From NCBI GenBank assembly GCA_012518185.1, contig JAAYTA010000086.1, positions 1-35,609 of the forward strand: a stretch of 35,609 nt of DNA, in the 5' to 3' direction. Every line of letters begins with the position of its first letter. Within the stretch, counting starts at the first letter, position 1. The position numbers and the translations under genes were made by a program. Source of the stretch: Methanobacteriota archaeon (lineage in GTDB: Archaea; Thermoplasmatota; Thermoplasmata; Methanomassiliicoccales; Methanomassiliicoccaceae). Shown in pieces: positions 1 through 7,705 of this stretch. Under the pieces are notes generated by a model. It ran no database searches. It was not told where the DNA came from and saw only the letters and a list, made by a program, of their open reading frames with translations.

Positions 1-395
<395 letters not shown>

Positions 396-690
396 TTCGG
401 CTTGACAGTCAAACGAATTGCGTATGATCATCTTCCTTTTACCATTTCTATTATTGTTTAGCAACAATGCTTCAGGTGGAAGAGAATTGCTATAATTTAT
501 ACTATATTTACATCAGACTCTAATATCATAGCGTACGCTATCATCACTTATTATAGATCAAATTCTACGCTAAAATATCGAATGTTTTATTGATATTTCA
601 ATGATATTTCAATGATGTTTGCCAGTTATTATTATTCATCTGACTGGTTTTAGATAAGACTAAATAGGCGGATTAGCTACCGAAACATCG
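396..690. other. AT-rich intergenic region downstream of 23S rRNA
   Basis: No gene is visible here. The stretch contains T-rich runs that could end rRNA transcription, a perfect 14-bp palindrome (ATAGCGTACGCTAT, 528-541), and an 11-nt tandem repeat (about two and a half copies of a/ttgatatttca, 590-620). The promoter of the following operon should lie in its right half, but no single TATA element stands out. Confidence 0.5.
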
Positions 691-1329
691 ATGACCATAC
701 ACATGGTCCAGGGAACGGGATATGATTCTAACTGCTATCTCGTATCTGGTGAACGACCGGTCTTGGTTGACACGGGGACCGGCATATACCATGATCGGTT
801 GCTAAAAAGTGTCAGAGAGATTATCGGGACACGACGTGCCGATATTATTCTAACTCACAGACATTTCGATCATATTGGAGGAGCTTCTAGAATGTCCTCC
901 GATTTAGAGAGTGAGGTAATGATGCATCATCTCGACGCCCCTCCAGTAAGAGAGGGGAGTGCAAGTGGCACATCGGCTGATATGTTTAGTCAGACAATTG
1001 AACCTATCGATGTGATTGACATTGATGATGGTCATATAATTGATACTGGCGATCATAATCTCACTGTAATACATACTCCAGGTCATTCGGCTGGAGGAAT
1101 TTGTCTTTATGAGGAAACTACTGGTATCCTGATATCTGGCGACACAGTGTTTGCTAGCGGCGTAGGTAGATGGGATCTACCAACTGGCAATATGTCAATG
1201 TTGATAGATTCGGTAAGAAAACTATCTGAATTGCATATCATTGATCTATATCCTGGTCATGGTCCATGTATCAGAGGAGATGCTCGTCGCTGCATTGAGA
1301 ACGCCTTAAATTATCTGGGGGATTATTGA
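691..1329 (+). CDS. Metallo-beta-lactamase-fold hydrolase (glyoxalase II-like)
   Basis: A 212-aa cytosolic metal-dependent hydrolase. The binuclear metal site is complete: T-H-R-H-F-D-H at residues 55-61, GH with His132, Asp151 in SGDT, and His190 in YPGH. Length and motif spacing match short glyoxalase II-like MBL proteins, which often hydrolyse thioesters such as S-acyl-glutathione analogues; the substrate here cannot be told. The start at 691 is the first ATG; an in-frame ATG at 703 is also possible. It is the first gene of a tight operon: its stop overlaps the ATG of the YrdC-like gene (TGATG). Its co-transcription with a threonylcarbamoyl-AMP synthase-like gene and a methionine aminopeptidase suggests a housekeeping role, but that is inference. 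Confidence 0.88.
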   Translation: MTIHMVQGTGYDSNCYLVSGERPVLVDTGTGIYHDRLLKSVREIIGTRRADIILTHRHFDHIGGASRMSSDLESEVMMHHLDAPPVREGSASGTSADMFSQTIEPIDVIDIDDGHIIDTGDHNLTVIHTPGHSAGGICLYEETTGILISGDTVFASGVGRWDLPTGNMSMLIDSVRKLSELHIIDLYPGHGPCIRGDARRCIENALNYLGDY

Positions 1330-1967
1330 TGGAGATCATACGAACTACGGAGAAGGACGGAATTCATTCCATCTCAGAATCCGACAAGAAGCACATACTG
1401 GCTGAACTATCAGCTGGTCGATTGATAGTGTATCCAACCGAGACGGTCTATGGGTTAGGGTGTGACCCGTTCGATGAAACGGCGGTGAAAAGAGCCTTTA
1501 TGGCCAAACGTCGTCCGTTTGATATGGCGATGTCGGTGGTTGTCAATAGTATACCTATGATGGAAGAACTTGGCGTTATAGATGATCGAGCGAAGAAACT
1601 TGTAGAAAAATTCATGCCAGGTCCTCTGACACTCATCGTCAAGAAGAGGCCCTCAGTTCCAGATATATTGACTGCATCGACAAATGAGATTGGGATGCGA
1701 ATCCCAGATCATCCTGTAGCTCTGAGTCTGATTGATTCATTCGGCCCTCTAGTTACCACATCTGCCAATGTTCATTCTCACAAGAGTCCTCTTGATTGTC
1801 AAGATGCAATTGATGACTTAGGTAAATCAGTCTCAGTGTATATTGATGCGGGATCTGCAACACTAGGCTGCCCTTCCACAATTGTGCAATTGATCGATGG
1901 CGAGATGATCATCATACGTCAGGGAACTATAACGGAACAACAGATCGAGGCGGCTCTAGATGAATGA
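1329..1967 (+). CDS. YrdC/Sua5-family threonylcarbamoyl-AMP synthase (YciO-like)
   Basis: A 212-aa protein of the YrdC fold. The family makes L-threonylcarbamoyl-AMP from Thr, bicarbonate and ATP, the first step of t6A37 formation in tRNAs that read ANN codons. Visible family features are YPTETVYGLG near the N-terminus, the KRRPFDMAMS segment that binds nucleotide/RNA, and TSAN followed by the conserved SP. It lacks the C-terminal Sua5 domain, so it could be YrdC or the less understood YciO paralogue. I chose ATG 1329, which overlaps the upstream stop as TGATG; a TTG three bases earlier is less likely. Its own stop overlaps the next gene by 8 nt. Confidence 0.85.
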   Translation: MEIIRTTEKDGIHSISESDKKHILAELSAGRLIVYPTETVYGLGCDPFDETAVKRAFMAKRRPFDMAMSVVVNSIPMMEELGVIDDRAKKLVEKFMPGPLTLIVKKRPSVPDILTASTNEIGMRIPDHPVALSLIDSFGPLVTTSANVHSHKSPLDCQDAIDDLGKSVSVYIDAGSATLGCPSTIVQLIDGEMIIIRQGTITEQQIEAALDE

Positions 1968-2856
1968 GGATGCTCTATCAGCATTGAGGAAAGCGGGAGC
2001 TATAGCTGGTGAAGCTAGAGAGATAGGAGCCAGCATGATTGATGAAGGAGTTTCTCTACTTGAGGTAGCTGAGGAAGTAGAGAGCTACATAATCTCTAAG
2101 GGAGCCAAGCCAGCATTTCCGGTAAACCTGAGCATAAATGAAGTTGCTGCTCATTATACGCCCAAATCTAGAGACAAATTGCGGTTCGCTAATGGCGATG
2201 TGGTTAAGATCGACGTCGGCGCACATGTTGATGGATATATAGGCGACACTGCCATGACGGTTGAAGTTGGAACAAGAAATTGGAATCGTTTAATCGAATC
2301 ATCAGCTCGAGGACTTGAAGTAGCATTAGAAATGATTGGTGAAGGTGTCATGCTCAATGTAGTGGGCAGCGCTATCGATCGCACGATTCGAAGTAATGGT
2401 CATTTACCGGTCGTCAATCTCACCGGGCATTCGATGAAGCAGTATAACTTACATGCTGGTATTAGTGTCCCCAATCACGATGATGAAAACGAAGTAAGAG
2501 TTCCTAATAACTCTGTACTAGCAATCGAACCATTCGCCACTGATGGCGGAGGTGAGGTTAAAAATGCTAAGGCAGGGAACATATATCGCGTTATTAGAGA
2601 GCGAGAATTACGCCATAAAGCAGCGGCTGAACATTTTCAACTACTGAAGGAAAATTTTGGTACATTACCCTTCTGTGAGCGATGGGCTACTGATCTTGAT
2701 CCCAAGGCCGCAACACATCTGCGAATGTTAGTGCGTCATGGCATGGTACTTTCATACCCCATGCTCGTTGAGGTCGCTGGTGGAAAAGTATCACAGACTG
2801 AACATACAGTGATAATACGCGATTCGACGGTCGAGATAACTACTGATATTAGTTGA
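1960..2856 (+). CDS. map: Methionine aminopeptidase, type II
   Basis: A 298-aa enzyme that removes the initiator Met from nascent proteins. The five metal ligands of the pita-bread fold are in order: two Asp in KIDVGAHVDGYIGDTA, His in TGHSMKQYNLHAG, Glu in VLAIEPFATDGGG, and the C-terminal Glu in SQTEHTVI. The insertion between the His and Glu ligands and the overall length mark it as the archaeal/eukaryotic type II enzyme. Start ATG 1960 overlaps the preceding gene by 8 nt, consistent with translational coupling. It is the last gene of the operon; the stop is followed by a GC-rich structured segment (2881-2953). Confidence 0.93.
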   Translation: MNEDALSALRKAGAIAGEAREIGASMIDEGVSLLEVAEEVESYIISKGAKPAFPVNLSINEVAAHYTPKSRDKLRFANGDVVKIDVGAHVDGYIGDTAMTVEVGTRNWNRLIESSARGLEVALEMIGEGVMLNVVGSAIDRTIRSNGHLPVVNLTGHSMKQYNLHAGISVPNHDDENEVRVPNNSVLAIEPFATDGGGEVKNAKAGNIYRVIRERELRHKAAAEHFQLLKENFGTLPFCERWATDLDPKAATHLRMLVRHGMVLSYPMLVEVAGGKVSQTEHTVIIRDSTVEITTDIS

Positions 2857-2880
2857 AGAATTAGTGATAGATTATTGGGG

Positions 2881-2953
2881 GGGAGGGTGCCGGCCTCCGA
2901 AAATGTGGTGGTTCGAATCTGGAGGAAATATGAGGTCTGGAGGCACCACTCCC
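2881..2953 (+). ncRNA. Putative structured RNA (GC-rich, closed by an 11-bp stem)
   Basis: A GC-rich island in an otherwise AT-rich gap. The ends pair: GGGAG 2881-2885 with CTCCC 2949-2953, and GGTGCC 2886-2891 with GGCACC 2942-2947, with one bulged A at 2948. Inside, GGCC (2892-2895) can pair with GGTC (2934-2937) using one G-U wobble, which favours the + strand. The octamer TCTGGAGG occurs twice inside, and a T-loop-like GGTTCGAATC is present, but no tRNA cloverleaf can be drawn. It may be a small RNA gene or a 3' UTR structure of the map operon. No known family was recognised. Confidence 0.4.
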
Positions 2954-3043
2954 TGCCTGCATCTTGCAGACGATAACATATATCATTCTATATATTAATA
3001 ATTTCTCGTTATATTACTATCTAATATATAATTTTATTAAATA

Positions 3044-3958
3044 TCATTTAACATTATTTATCAATTGATCATAGAATGATAAAGTATCTTCAACAGTGTC
3101 TAGATTGAATGCTAGAATGTTGTTAGAGTGATAGACTATGATATGTGCTGAGACTTTATTATGCGACGCTAACGTATATGTTCCAAACTCCGCATTCTTG
3201 AATTTACCACTATTTATGTTGGTGCCTCCAAATCCTGCGATACGACGGCCAGTATCAAATTTATCTCTATACTCGACATTTGTAATGTCATCGTATGCGA
3301 TTAGTTCGTTGACCATTGACGCCTTGACTTGCAAGCTATCATCTTGAAGTTCGGCTGTCAAGTTGCCAGATGGAGCGATAAAAAATATTATGATGACTAC
3401 GATTGCAGTAATAATGATGGATATGCCCAATACGGCGTACAATATGCGGCGATTATCTTTTTTATCATCTTCTGTGATTAAGAGTTTGGGATCTATCGCT
3501 CCCTCTTTTAGAAATCGGCCCCCAGTGTTCATGTATATCATCCCTATGATGAGAATAGCCATGCTGACAGCGAGCAATATCCAGAATATCCACATGCCTT
3601 CAAGGAAAAAGATAGTCTCGATTGCTACTATCATAGGAATCATGCTGAAAAATAGCAGTTTCCCGATGAATTTAGCCAATTTTTCAGAATCATATTGATC
3701 CCGAACTGCTTTTGGAGACGTGTTATATCCAGCGATGAGTGATGCACCTTTTCCAGTGATCCACATATAGGCGGATAGGGCAATTATAGGTAAGATTGAG
3801 AATAGAAGTATACCCTGTACTACAATATCAATAATATCAGTCTCATTGGCTACGAGCAATGCAATAATAACGATTGGTGCCAGGAGTCCAATGATAACAG
3901 CTGATACGATAGCTTTGACATCCCTATCCATGATGAACCGGATGTAATACTGCTTCAT
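3044..3958 (-). CDS. Membrane protein with DUF3784-like segment and C-terminal PH-like domain
   Basis: A 304-aa integral membrane protein. Hydrophobic segments lie roughly at residues 17-38, 46-67, 100-117, 123-143 and 173-195. After the second helix is a GKGASLIAGYNT motif, which resembles the ‘KG..LIAGYNT’ signature of DUF3784 proteins of bacteria. The soluble tail (about 205-304: strand-rich, with AYDDITNVEY) resembles the bacterial PH domain of the bPH_5/PF10882 kind. Function is unknown. It stands alone on the minus strand, flanked by AT-rich gaps, and the first residues MKQYYIR follow a plausible ATG. The domain calls are from pattern recognition only. Confidence 0.7.
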   Translation of the reverse strand: MKQYYIRFIMDRDVKAIVSAVIIGLLAPIVIIALLVANETDIIDIVVQGILLFSILPIIALSAYMWITGKGASLIAGYNTSPKAVRDQYDSEKLAKFIGKLLFFSMIPMIVAIETIFFLEGMWIFWILLAVSMAILIIGMIYMNTGGRFLKEGAIDPKLLITEDDKKDNRRILYAVLGISIIITAIVVIIIFFIAPSGNLTAELQDDSLQVKASMVNELIAYDDITNVEYRDKFDTGRRIAGFGGTNINSGKFKNAEFGTYTLASHNKVSAHIIVYHSNNILAFNLDTVEDTLSFYDQLINNVK

Positions 3959-4247
3959 TAATCCGTCGCGCTTGTTGAGTATGTTTTGATACTCTTTGGA
4001 ATATGATATAAGAATTAATGAATATACGAAAGGCTAAATGATTATTTATCTGATGAAATTGTTAAATTGGCGGATATTATGACTTTCATTATTAGTTAGT
4101 TTATGTAGAGCAAGTTCTACTTTATCAGAATTATCTCATAGTAGCATTTATTGCACTGATTGCTTGATTAATCAATTAATTGTTTAAACTCTCATGACAT
4201 ATTATAGTGTAGACTGGTAACTATTTTTATCCTGGTAGAGATTATGC
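3959..4247. other. AT-rich divergent intergenic region
   Basis: No gene is seen. It separates the minus-strand membrane protein from the plus-strand McrB-N-like gene, so it should hold both promoters. It contains a 12-bp perfect palindrome TTGATTAATCAA (4164-4175), and a TATA-like ACATATTATAG at about 4197-4207 that would fit initiation near 4229 for the rightward gene. Confidence 0.4.
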
Positions 4248-4886
4248 TTGAGGATTAGCTTGGAGAATATTATCTTTGTTCCGGATTTGAAAATCAATGA
4301 TAGCTTAAAAGTTGTCCTTGAGAACTATGAGGGAGTGAATACTGCCAGATGTACAAGGCAGGGTCGAATGATTTTAAGCGCGCTCAAGGGTTTATGTTTA
4401 GATGTGGAAAAGATCATAACTGAAAATTTTCCAGAAGCAGAGATACGGATGAACAATATGAGGCCGACTACTTTCTGGCCTGACGTTCCCTGGACAGTAT
4501 TTGATGGTTCATTTCGCCATATGACCGATCGCGGTCCTTTTTTGATCAACATGAGCTATCAGTTTGCAGCTGATATGTCAGGAGTATTCTTCGCCCTATC
4601 AGTTAACGCTGATGGATGGAGAGAACGCTTTGGTTCGGAGTGGCCGTCAAAGTTTGAGCCATTCAAGCTCAGACTCAGAGAAGACCTAGTATGGCTGAGA
4701 GATTATGGATTCCAGTTAGACGATGATGCGAATTTGATGAGCGATGATTCGTTTGCTGAAGATATGCAACATAGCTACATTGCTTACAAATTCTACTCTA
4801 TTGTAGAAATGCCATCGGAGAAAGAAATTCAACGTGATTTGGTGATTATATTCAAGGCACAGCAGCAACTGATTAGTAAGGAATAA
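4248..4886 (+). CDS. Orphan McrB N-terminal-like (DUF3578-type) protein
   Basis: A 212-aa soluble protein. The segment around residues 77-123 (W-x2-VPW, then a F-L-I-N-M-S-Y block and DMSGVFFALSVN) resembles the MrcB_N/DUF3578 domain, which in McrBC-type restriction proteins sits before the AAA+ GTPase and recognises DNA. No AAA+ or nuclease domain follows, so the domain stands alone. The start is a TTG at 4248: the ATG four bases upstream is out of frame and quickly stops, and an upstream in-frame TAG limits extension. It is followed by the tRNA-Leu gene and then an HNH nuclease, which suggests remnants or parts of a defence locus. The family call is moderate; the function is inferred. Confidence 0.6.
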   Translation: MRISLENIIFVPDLKINDSLKVVLENYEGVNTARCTRQGRMILSALKGLCLDVEKIITENFPEAEIRMNNMRPTTFWPDVPWTVFDGSFRHMTDRGPFLINMSYQFAADMSGVFFALSVNADGWRERFGSEWPSKFEPFKLRLREDLVWLRDYGFQLDDDANLMSDDSFAEDMQHSYIAYKFYSIVEMPSEKEIQRDLVIIFKAQQQLISKE

Positions 4887-5052
4887 TTGTGTCTAGTAAA
4901 TTTACTCCATGGATGATATATAATGGATTTAGTTGAATGATAGTAGTATTCATACTGATATGTGATGAATATGACAATGCTCTAACTAGAGAGTTTTAAG
5001 CTCTCGTGTGCTAACCTTTAATTAGGGATGTAGCTTTACGAAATCCCATCAC

Positions 5053-5159
5053 GCGAGGGTAGCCAAGCCAGGTCAATGATGATGTCCTCATCGGCCAAAG
5101 GCGACAGACTCAAGATCTGTTCCTGAAGAGGTTCGTGGGTTCAAATCCCTCCCCTCGCA
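5053..5159 (+). tRNA. tRNA-Leu (anticodon CAA) with a D-loop intron
   Basis: The acceptor stem is GCGAGGG 5053-5059 with CCCTCGC 5152-5158, discriminator A 5159, no encoded CCA. The D stem is GCC 5062-5064 with GGC 5100-5102. The anticodon arm is ACAGA-CTCAAGA-TCTGT (5104-5120), which puts CAA at 34-36. A long variable arm (CCT...AGG) marks it as class II, and the T loop is TTCAAAT (5140-5146). A 22-nt insertion at 5077-5098 interrupts the D loop; removing it restores the standard archaeal Leu D loop GGTCAAAGGCG. A TATA-like TTTAATTA at 5018-5025 lies at the expected distance upstream. Confidence 0.93.
5077..5098 (+). other. 22-nt tRNA intron in the D loop, with a bulge-helix-bulge motif
   Basis: The precursor folds into a canonical bulge-helix-bulge for the archaeal tRNA splicing endonuclease. 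The 4-bp central helix is GGTC 5071-5074 with GGCC 5093-5096. The two 3-nt bulges are AAT (5075-5077) and AAA (5097-5099). The intron-side helix is GATGA 5078-5082 with TCATC 5088-5092, closing a 5-nt loop. GCC 5067-5069 can pair with GGC 5100-5102 as the outer helix, next to one unpaired A. Cleavage after the second base of each bulge gives exactly 5077-5098 as intron. Confidence 0.85.
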
Positions 5160-5316
5160 CTAATCGCTAAAAATAAAGTATTCTACAGTATTATTTAGGC
5201 CGATAATGTATCATTCATAATTAATTTATTACATATTTAACATTTAAAATGATCAAATCGCAAGGTAAGATAAATCTCAAATCGATCAATATTAATCATA
5301 TACTAGCATATTAGAT

Positions 5317-6318
5317 ATGATGCATTCACCAGAGCCAGAGAATTACTGGAGGGGTGTAATACTATTCGGAAGAAATTCCTCAACATACAAGATGGCACTT
5401 GGTAAATTACTTCTCGGTTACAGCTACAGTGGCTTAGATAGAATTTCTCTCGACGATCTCGCATCAGATTTCCTATCACTATATATTGAGCGAACGGAAA
5501 ATAATCATCCGCAGCAGGGAGTCATGGGAAGGAAAACTATAGTAGAGCATCAAATAGATCTAATACGCCATGGAGATAGGTCATTTGATTCTGCAGTTGA
5601 AGTAGTTAAGGCACAGGCTCTTTCTAATATGGTATTAGTGAAATTCAACAATCTATTTGGTACAAAAATTTCCAAACCATTCTATTCATTTACACCAGGG
5701 GATAGCGAGATCACTCTAAATGCCAATTTACTCCGACTATCCGATTCGAAAATAGAGAAGAACTCTCTGGAGTCGGAAATCCTTGGACGGTGGGATTTAC
5801 TTGAGCATGCCTATGAACGAACGCGCATAGCTCCCCTTTCAGTAGATGAACGAATGGAATATCTAATTAATGCAGAGGATAGAAAAGTCCTAACTCCGCT
5901 CATTCCAATGATTGAGGGATATCAGCAGGGGCGGTGTTTCTACTGTGGAAGGCCACTATATGACATACATGTTGATCATGTCATCCCCTTTTCTGCCATC
6001 CATCATAACGACGTTTGGAATTTAGTTCTCGCTCATGCCGAATGCAACGAACAGAAATCTGATAGCATTCCATCTAAACTATTCATTGATAGATTGATAT
6101 TAAGAAATGAGTATTATATTTCTAGTTCTCATCCGCTCAAGGATGAAATCATCCGAAAGACTGGGAACTCGTCCAGTATGCGGAAAAATGAAATATATAG
6201 GCAATATCGAGATGCTTATCAATATAAGGGGCGTTTCTGGCGAGGAGATCCTAGCTATAATCCCGAAGAAGATAAAGAATTCATTTATTGGATAGAATAT
6301 TATGCTCCAAAAATATGA
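5317..6318 (+). CDS. HNH endonuclease domain protein
   Basis: A 333-aa protein. The N-terminal half (WRGVILFGRNSSTYKMALGK at about 11-30 and a helical body to about 190) is not a domain I can name. An HNH nuclease follows at about 205-250: C207-x2-C210, the HVDH core (H218-D220-H221) with VIPF, N231/N235, and H240-x2-C243-N in place of the usual C-x2-C second knuckle. Such proteins cut DNA (or RNA) with a beta-beta-alpha-metal site. Either ATG (5317 or 5320) could be the start. It overlaps the following NTP-pyrophosphatase gene by 17 nt, so the two are probably translated together. The pairing and the position next to a tRNA suggest a mobile or defence cassette, which is inference. Confidence 0.8.
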   Translation: MMHSPEPENYWRGVILFGRNSSTYKMALGKLLLGYSYSGLDRISLDDLASDFLSLYIERTENNHPQQGVMGRKTIVEHQIDLIRHGDRSFDSAVEVVKAQALSNMVLVKFNNLFGTKISKPFYSFTPGDSEITLNANLLRLSDSKIEKNSLESEILGRWDLLEHAYERTRIAPLSVDERMEYLINAEDRKVLTPLIPMIEGYQQGRCFYCGRPLYDIHVDHVIPFSAIHHNDVWNLVLAHAECNEQKSDSIPSKLFIDRLILRNEYYISSSHPLKDEIIRKTGNSSSMRKNEIYRQYRDAYQYKGRFWRGDPSYNPEEDKEFIYWIEYYAPKI

Positions 6319-6616
6319 TAAAGCCATACGGGATAAAATTCCTGAGTTTATTGAGGCTGATGGGAATCGTTGTCATATCGAAAAGGTATCTGATGAGATT
6401 TTCCTCAAGTATCTTGAATCTAAGCTTATAGAAGAATCGAATGAATACATCGCCTCGCACTCATTAGAAGAAATTGCAGATTTATTAGAGGTCATATACA
6501 GGATCATTGAGTTAAGAGGTACTACACTTGAAGATATTGACAATCTCAGGAGAATTAAAAAAATAGAGCGAGGCGGCTTTGATGAAAATTTAGTCCTAAA
6601 GTCGATAATGAAGTAG
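6302..6616 (+). CDS. All-alpha NTP pyrophosphatase (MazG-like)
   Basis: A 104-aa protein of the MazG-like/phosphoribosyl-ATP pyrophosphatase-like superfamily, which hydrolyses (d)NTPs to NMP and PPi in the cytosol. It begins with the family signature YDKAIRDKIPEFIE (compare KLVRDKIPEII) and carries the EExxE(n)ExxD magnesium motif: E44, E45, E48, then E57 and D60. Typical substrates are damaged or unusual nucleotides; in phage-defence contexts relatives can deplete or edit nucleotide pools. Its start lies inside the end of the HNH gene (17-nt overlap). It ends with TAG, with TGA six bases further on. Confidence 0.83.
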   Translation: MLQKYDKAIRDKIPEFIEADGNRCHIEKVSDEIFLKYLESKLIEESNEYIASHSLEEIADLLEVIYRIIELRGTTLEDIDNLRRIKKIERGGFDENLVLKSIMK

Positions 6617-6642
6617 AGATGAACTCAGATTTGTAGCTGAAT

Positions 6643-7152
6643 TCATTCATCATATTGGAACGGCCCAGTAAACATACCTAATTTCTTTGCCGCACTTTTC
6701 AAATCGATGCCCTCATCCGAAGCATCTAGGCCAGTCCACTCGAATGGATCGGTAAGTATGCAAACCCCATTCTTATCTAACATGCCCAGTCCTGCCGTTC
6801 TAGAATCATCAATAATTCTCTTATCTGGAAGCAGCTTCTCCATAGCAACACGAGCTTCTTGACACGCTAGGGGAATAATGACATCTATCTCATCATATTC
6901 TCCATCAGAGACCCATTTTTCTTTGCGATTACGTATGCCGTCGAAGTAACATGAGGCCACTAAGAGTTCTTCCTTTTGAACATTGAATCCATCGGATCTA
7001 AGCTGTGATGCCAGACTCTTCATCGATTCCTCCCCGCCGAAACCATCACATGATTTGGCGCAGGTATCGCAAGACCATATAGCAATACGCTCATCTTTCC
7101 CGAGAGTATTTTTGAGCTCCTCATATGTCATTGTTCTTAACGAAGCAATCAT
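6643..7152 (-). CDS. MetV-like cysteine protein (MTHFR C-terminal domain family), copy 2
   Basis: A 169-aa soluble protein resembling the MetV/‘methylene-tetrahydrofolate reductase C-terminal’ family (PF12225-like). It has the CxxCxxxC knot C28-C31-C35 followed by GGEESMKSLASQL, then C68 and C97 in PLACQEA, and a PDKRIIDDSRTAGLG tail. In acetogens MetV partners MetF in methylene-H4F reduction; no metF is near here. It overlaps the upstream paralogue by 4 nt (ATGA), so the two are translationally coupled. The five shared Cys could bind zinc or an Fe-S cluster. The family link is inferred from motif order, and the physiological role is unknown. Confidence 0.65.
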   Translation of the reverse strand: MIASLRTMTYEELKNTLGKDERIAIWSCDTCAKSCDGFGGEESMKSLASQLRSDGFNVQKEELLVASCYFDGIRNRKEKWVSDGEYDEIDVIIPLACQEARVAMEKLLPDKRIIDDSRTAGLGMLDKNGVCILTDPFEWTGLDASDEGIDLKSAAKKLGMFTGPFQYDE

Positions 7153-7616
7153 TCGTTCTCACCTCCCTCGGATGAACCATTATTGCGATTAGGGAAAACC
7201 TTACCCACTTTATCTTGATATCCTGAATATGGGCTCACAAGAACACTGCCTCTTTTTGATGAATCATAGTAGCCGATACCTAATGTCTCATTAGAGGATA
7301 TGATCCTCTTGTCAGAAAAGACTCTATTAGCTGCTCTAAGGCCGGATACGCAAGCCATCATCAATACTGTATCAACGTCATCAGGTAACGAGACATTGTC
7401 AAAATTAGTCAATATGCAAGCTTTAGGAATGACTTTAGAGATGACTACATTGAATCCATCTGCTTCCAGATCGGAGCTCATATTCGTCATAGCTCTTCGA
7501 CCGCCAGTGCGACAATAATTTGCACATGCGTTGCATGAAATGATCGCCACTCCCTCCTCTTTGTTGAGGTTGTTGACGATCTCCTGATATGGTATTGCTC
7601 TGGAAACGCTGACCAT
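7149..7616 (-). CDS. MetV-like cysteine protein (MTHFR C-terminal domain family), copy 1
   Basis: A 155-aa paralogue of the next gene with the same architecture: C28-C31-C35 (CNACANYC), TGGRRAMTNMSSDLEADG, then C67 and C89 in MMACVSGLRAANRVF, and SDKRIIS...GIGYYD. The C-terminal 15 residues are polar and acidic. It is the first gene of a two-gene minus-strand operon and starts at ATG 7616. The two copies keep all five Cys but are otherwise strongly diverged, which suggests two distinct subunits of one complex rather than a recent duplication. No catalytic partner (MetF, methyltransferase) is visible within the window. Confidence 0.63.
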   Translation of the reverse strand: MVSVSRAIPYQEIVNNLNKEEGVAIISCNACANYCRTGGRRAMTNMSSDLEADGFNVVISKVIPKACILTNFDNVSLPDDVDTVLMMACVSGLRAANRVFSDKRIISSNETLGIGYYDSSKRGSVLVSPYSGYQDKVGKVFPNRNNGSSEGGENE

Positions 7617-7705
7617 GTTTACACCTCGTAAATAAGTAAATTTCTCAGTGGTCTTAATTTCCGATACAAATGCTAATATTAGAATTAGTTGCCGAACATT
7701 TTGTC

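Noticed and set aside
2880-2960. A tRNA gene suggested by GGTTCGAATC
   Set aside because: The flanking bases do not give a T stem, and no anticodon or D arm can be drawn in linear or permuted order.
4980-5320. Attachment site pair from integration into tRNA-Leu
   Set aside because: No integrase gene and no second copy of the tRNA 3' end was found downstream, so an island boundary cannot be shown.
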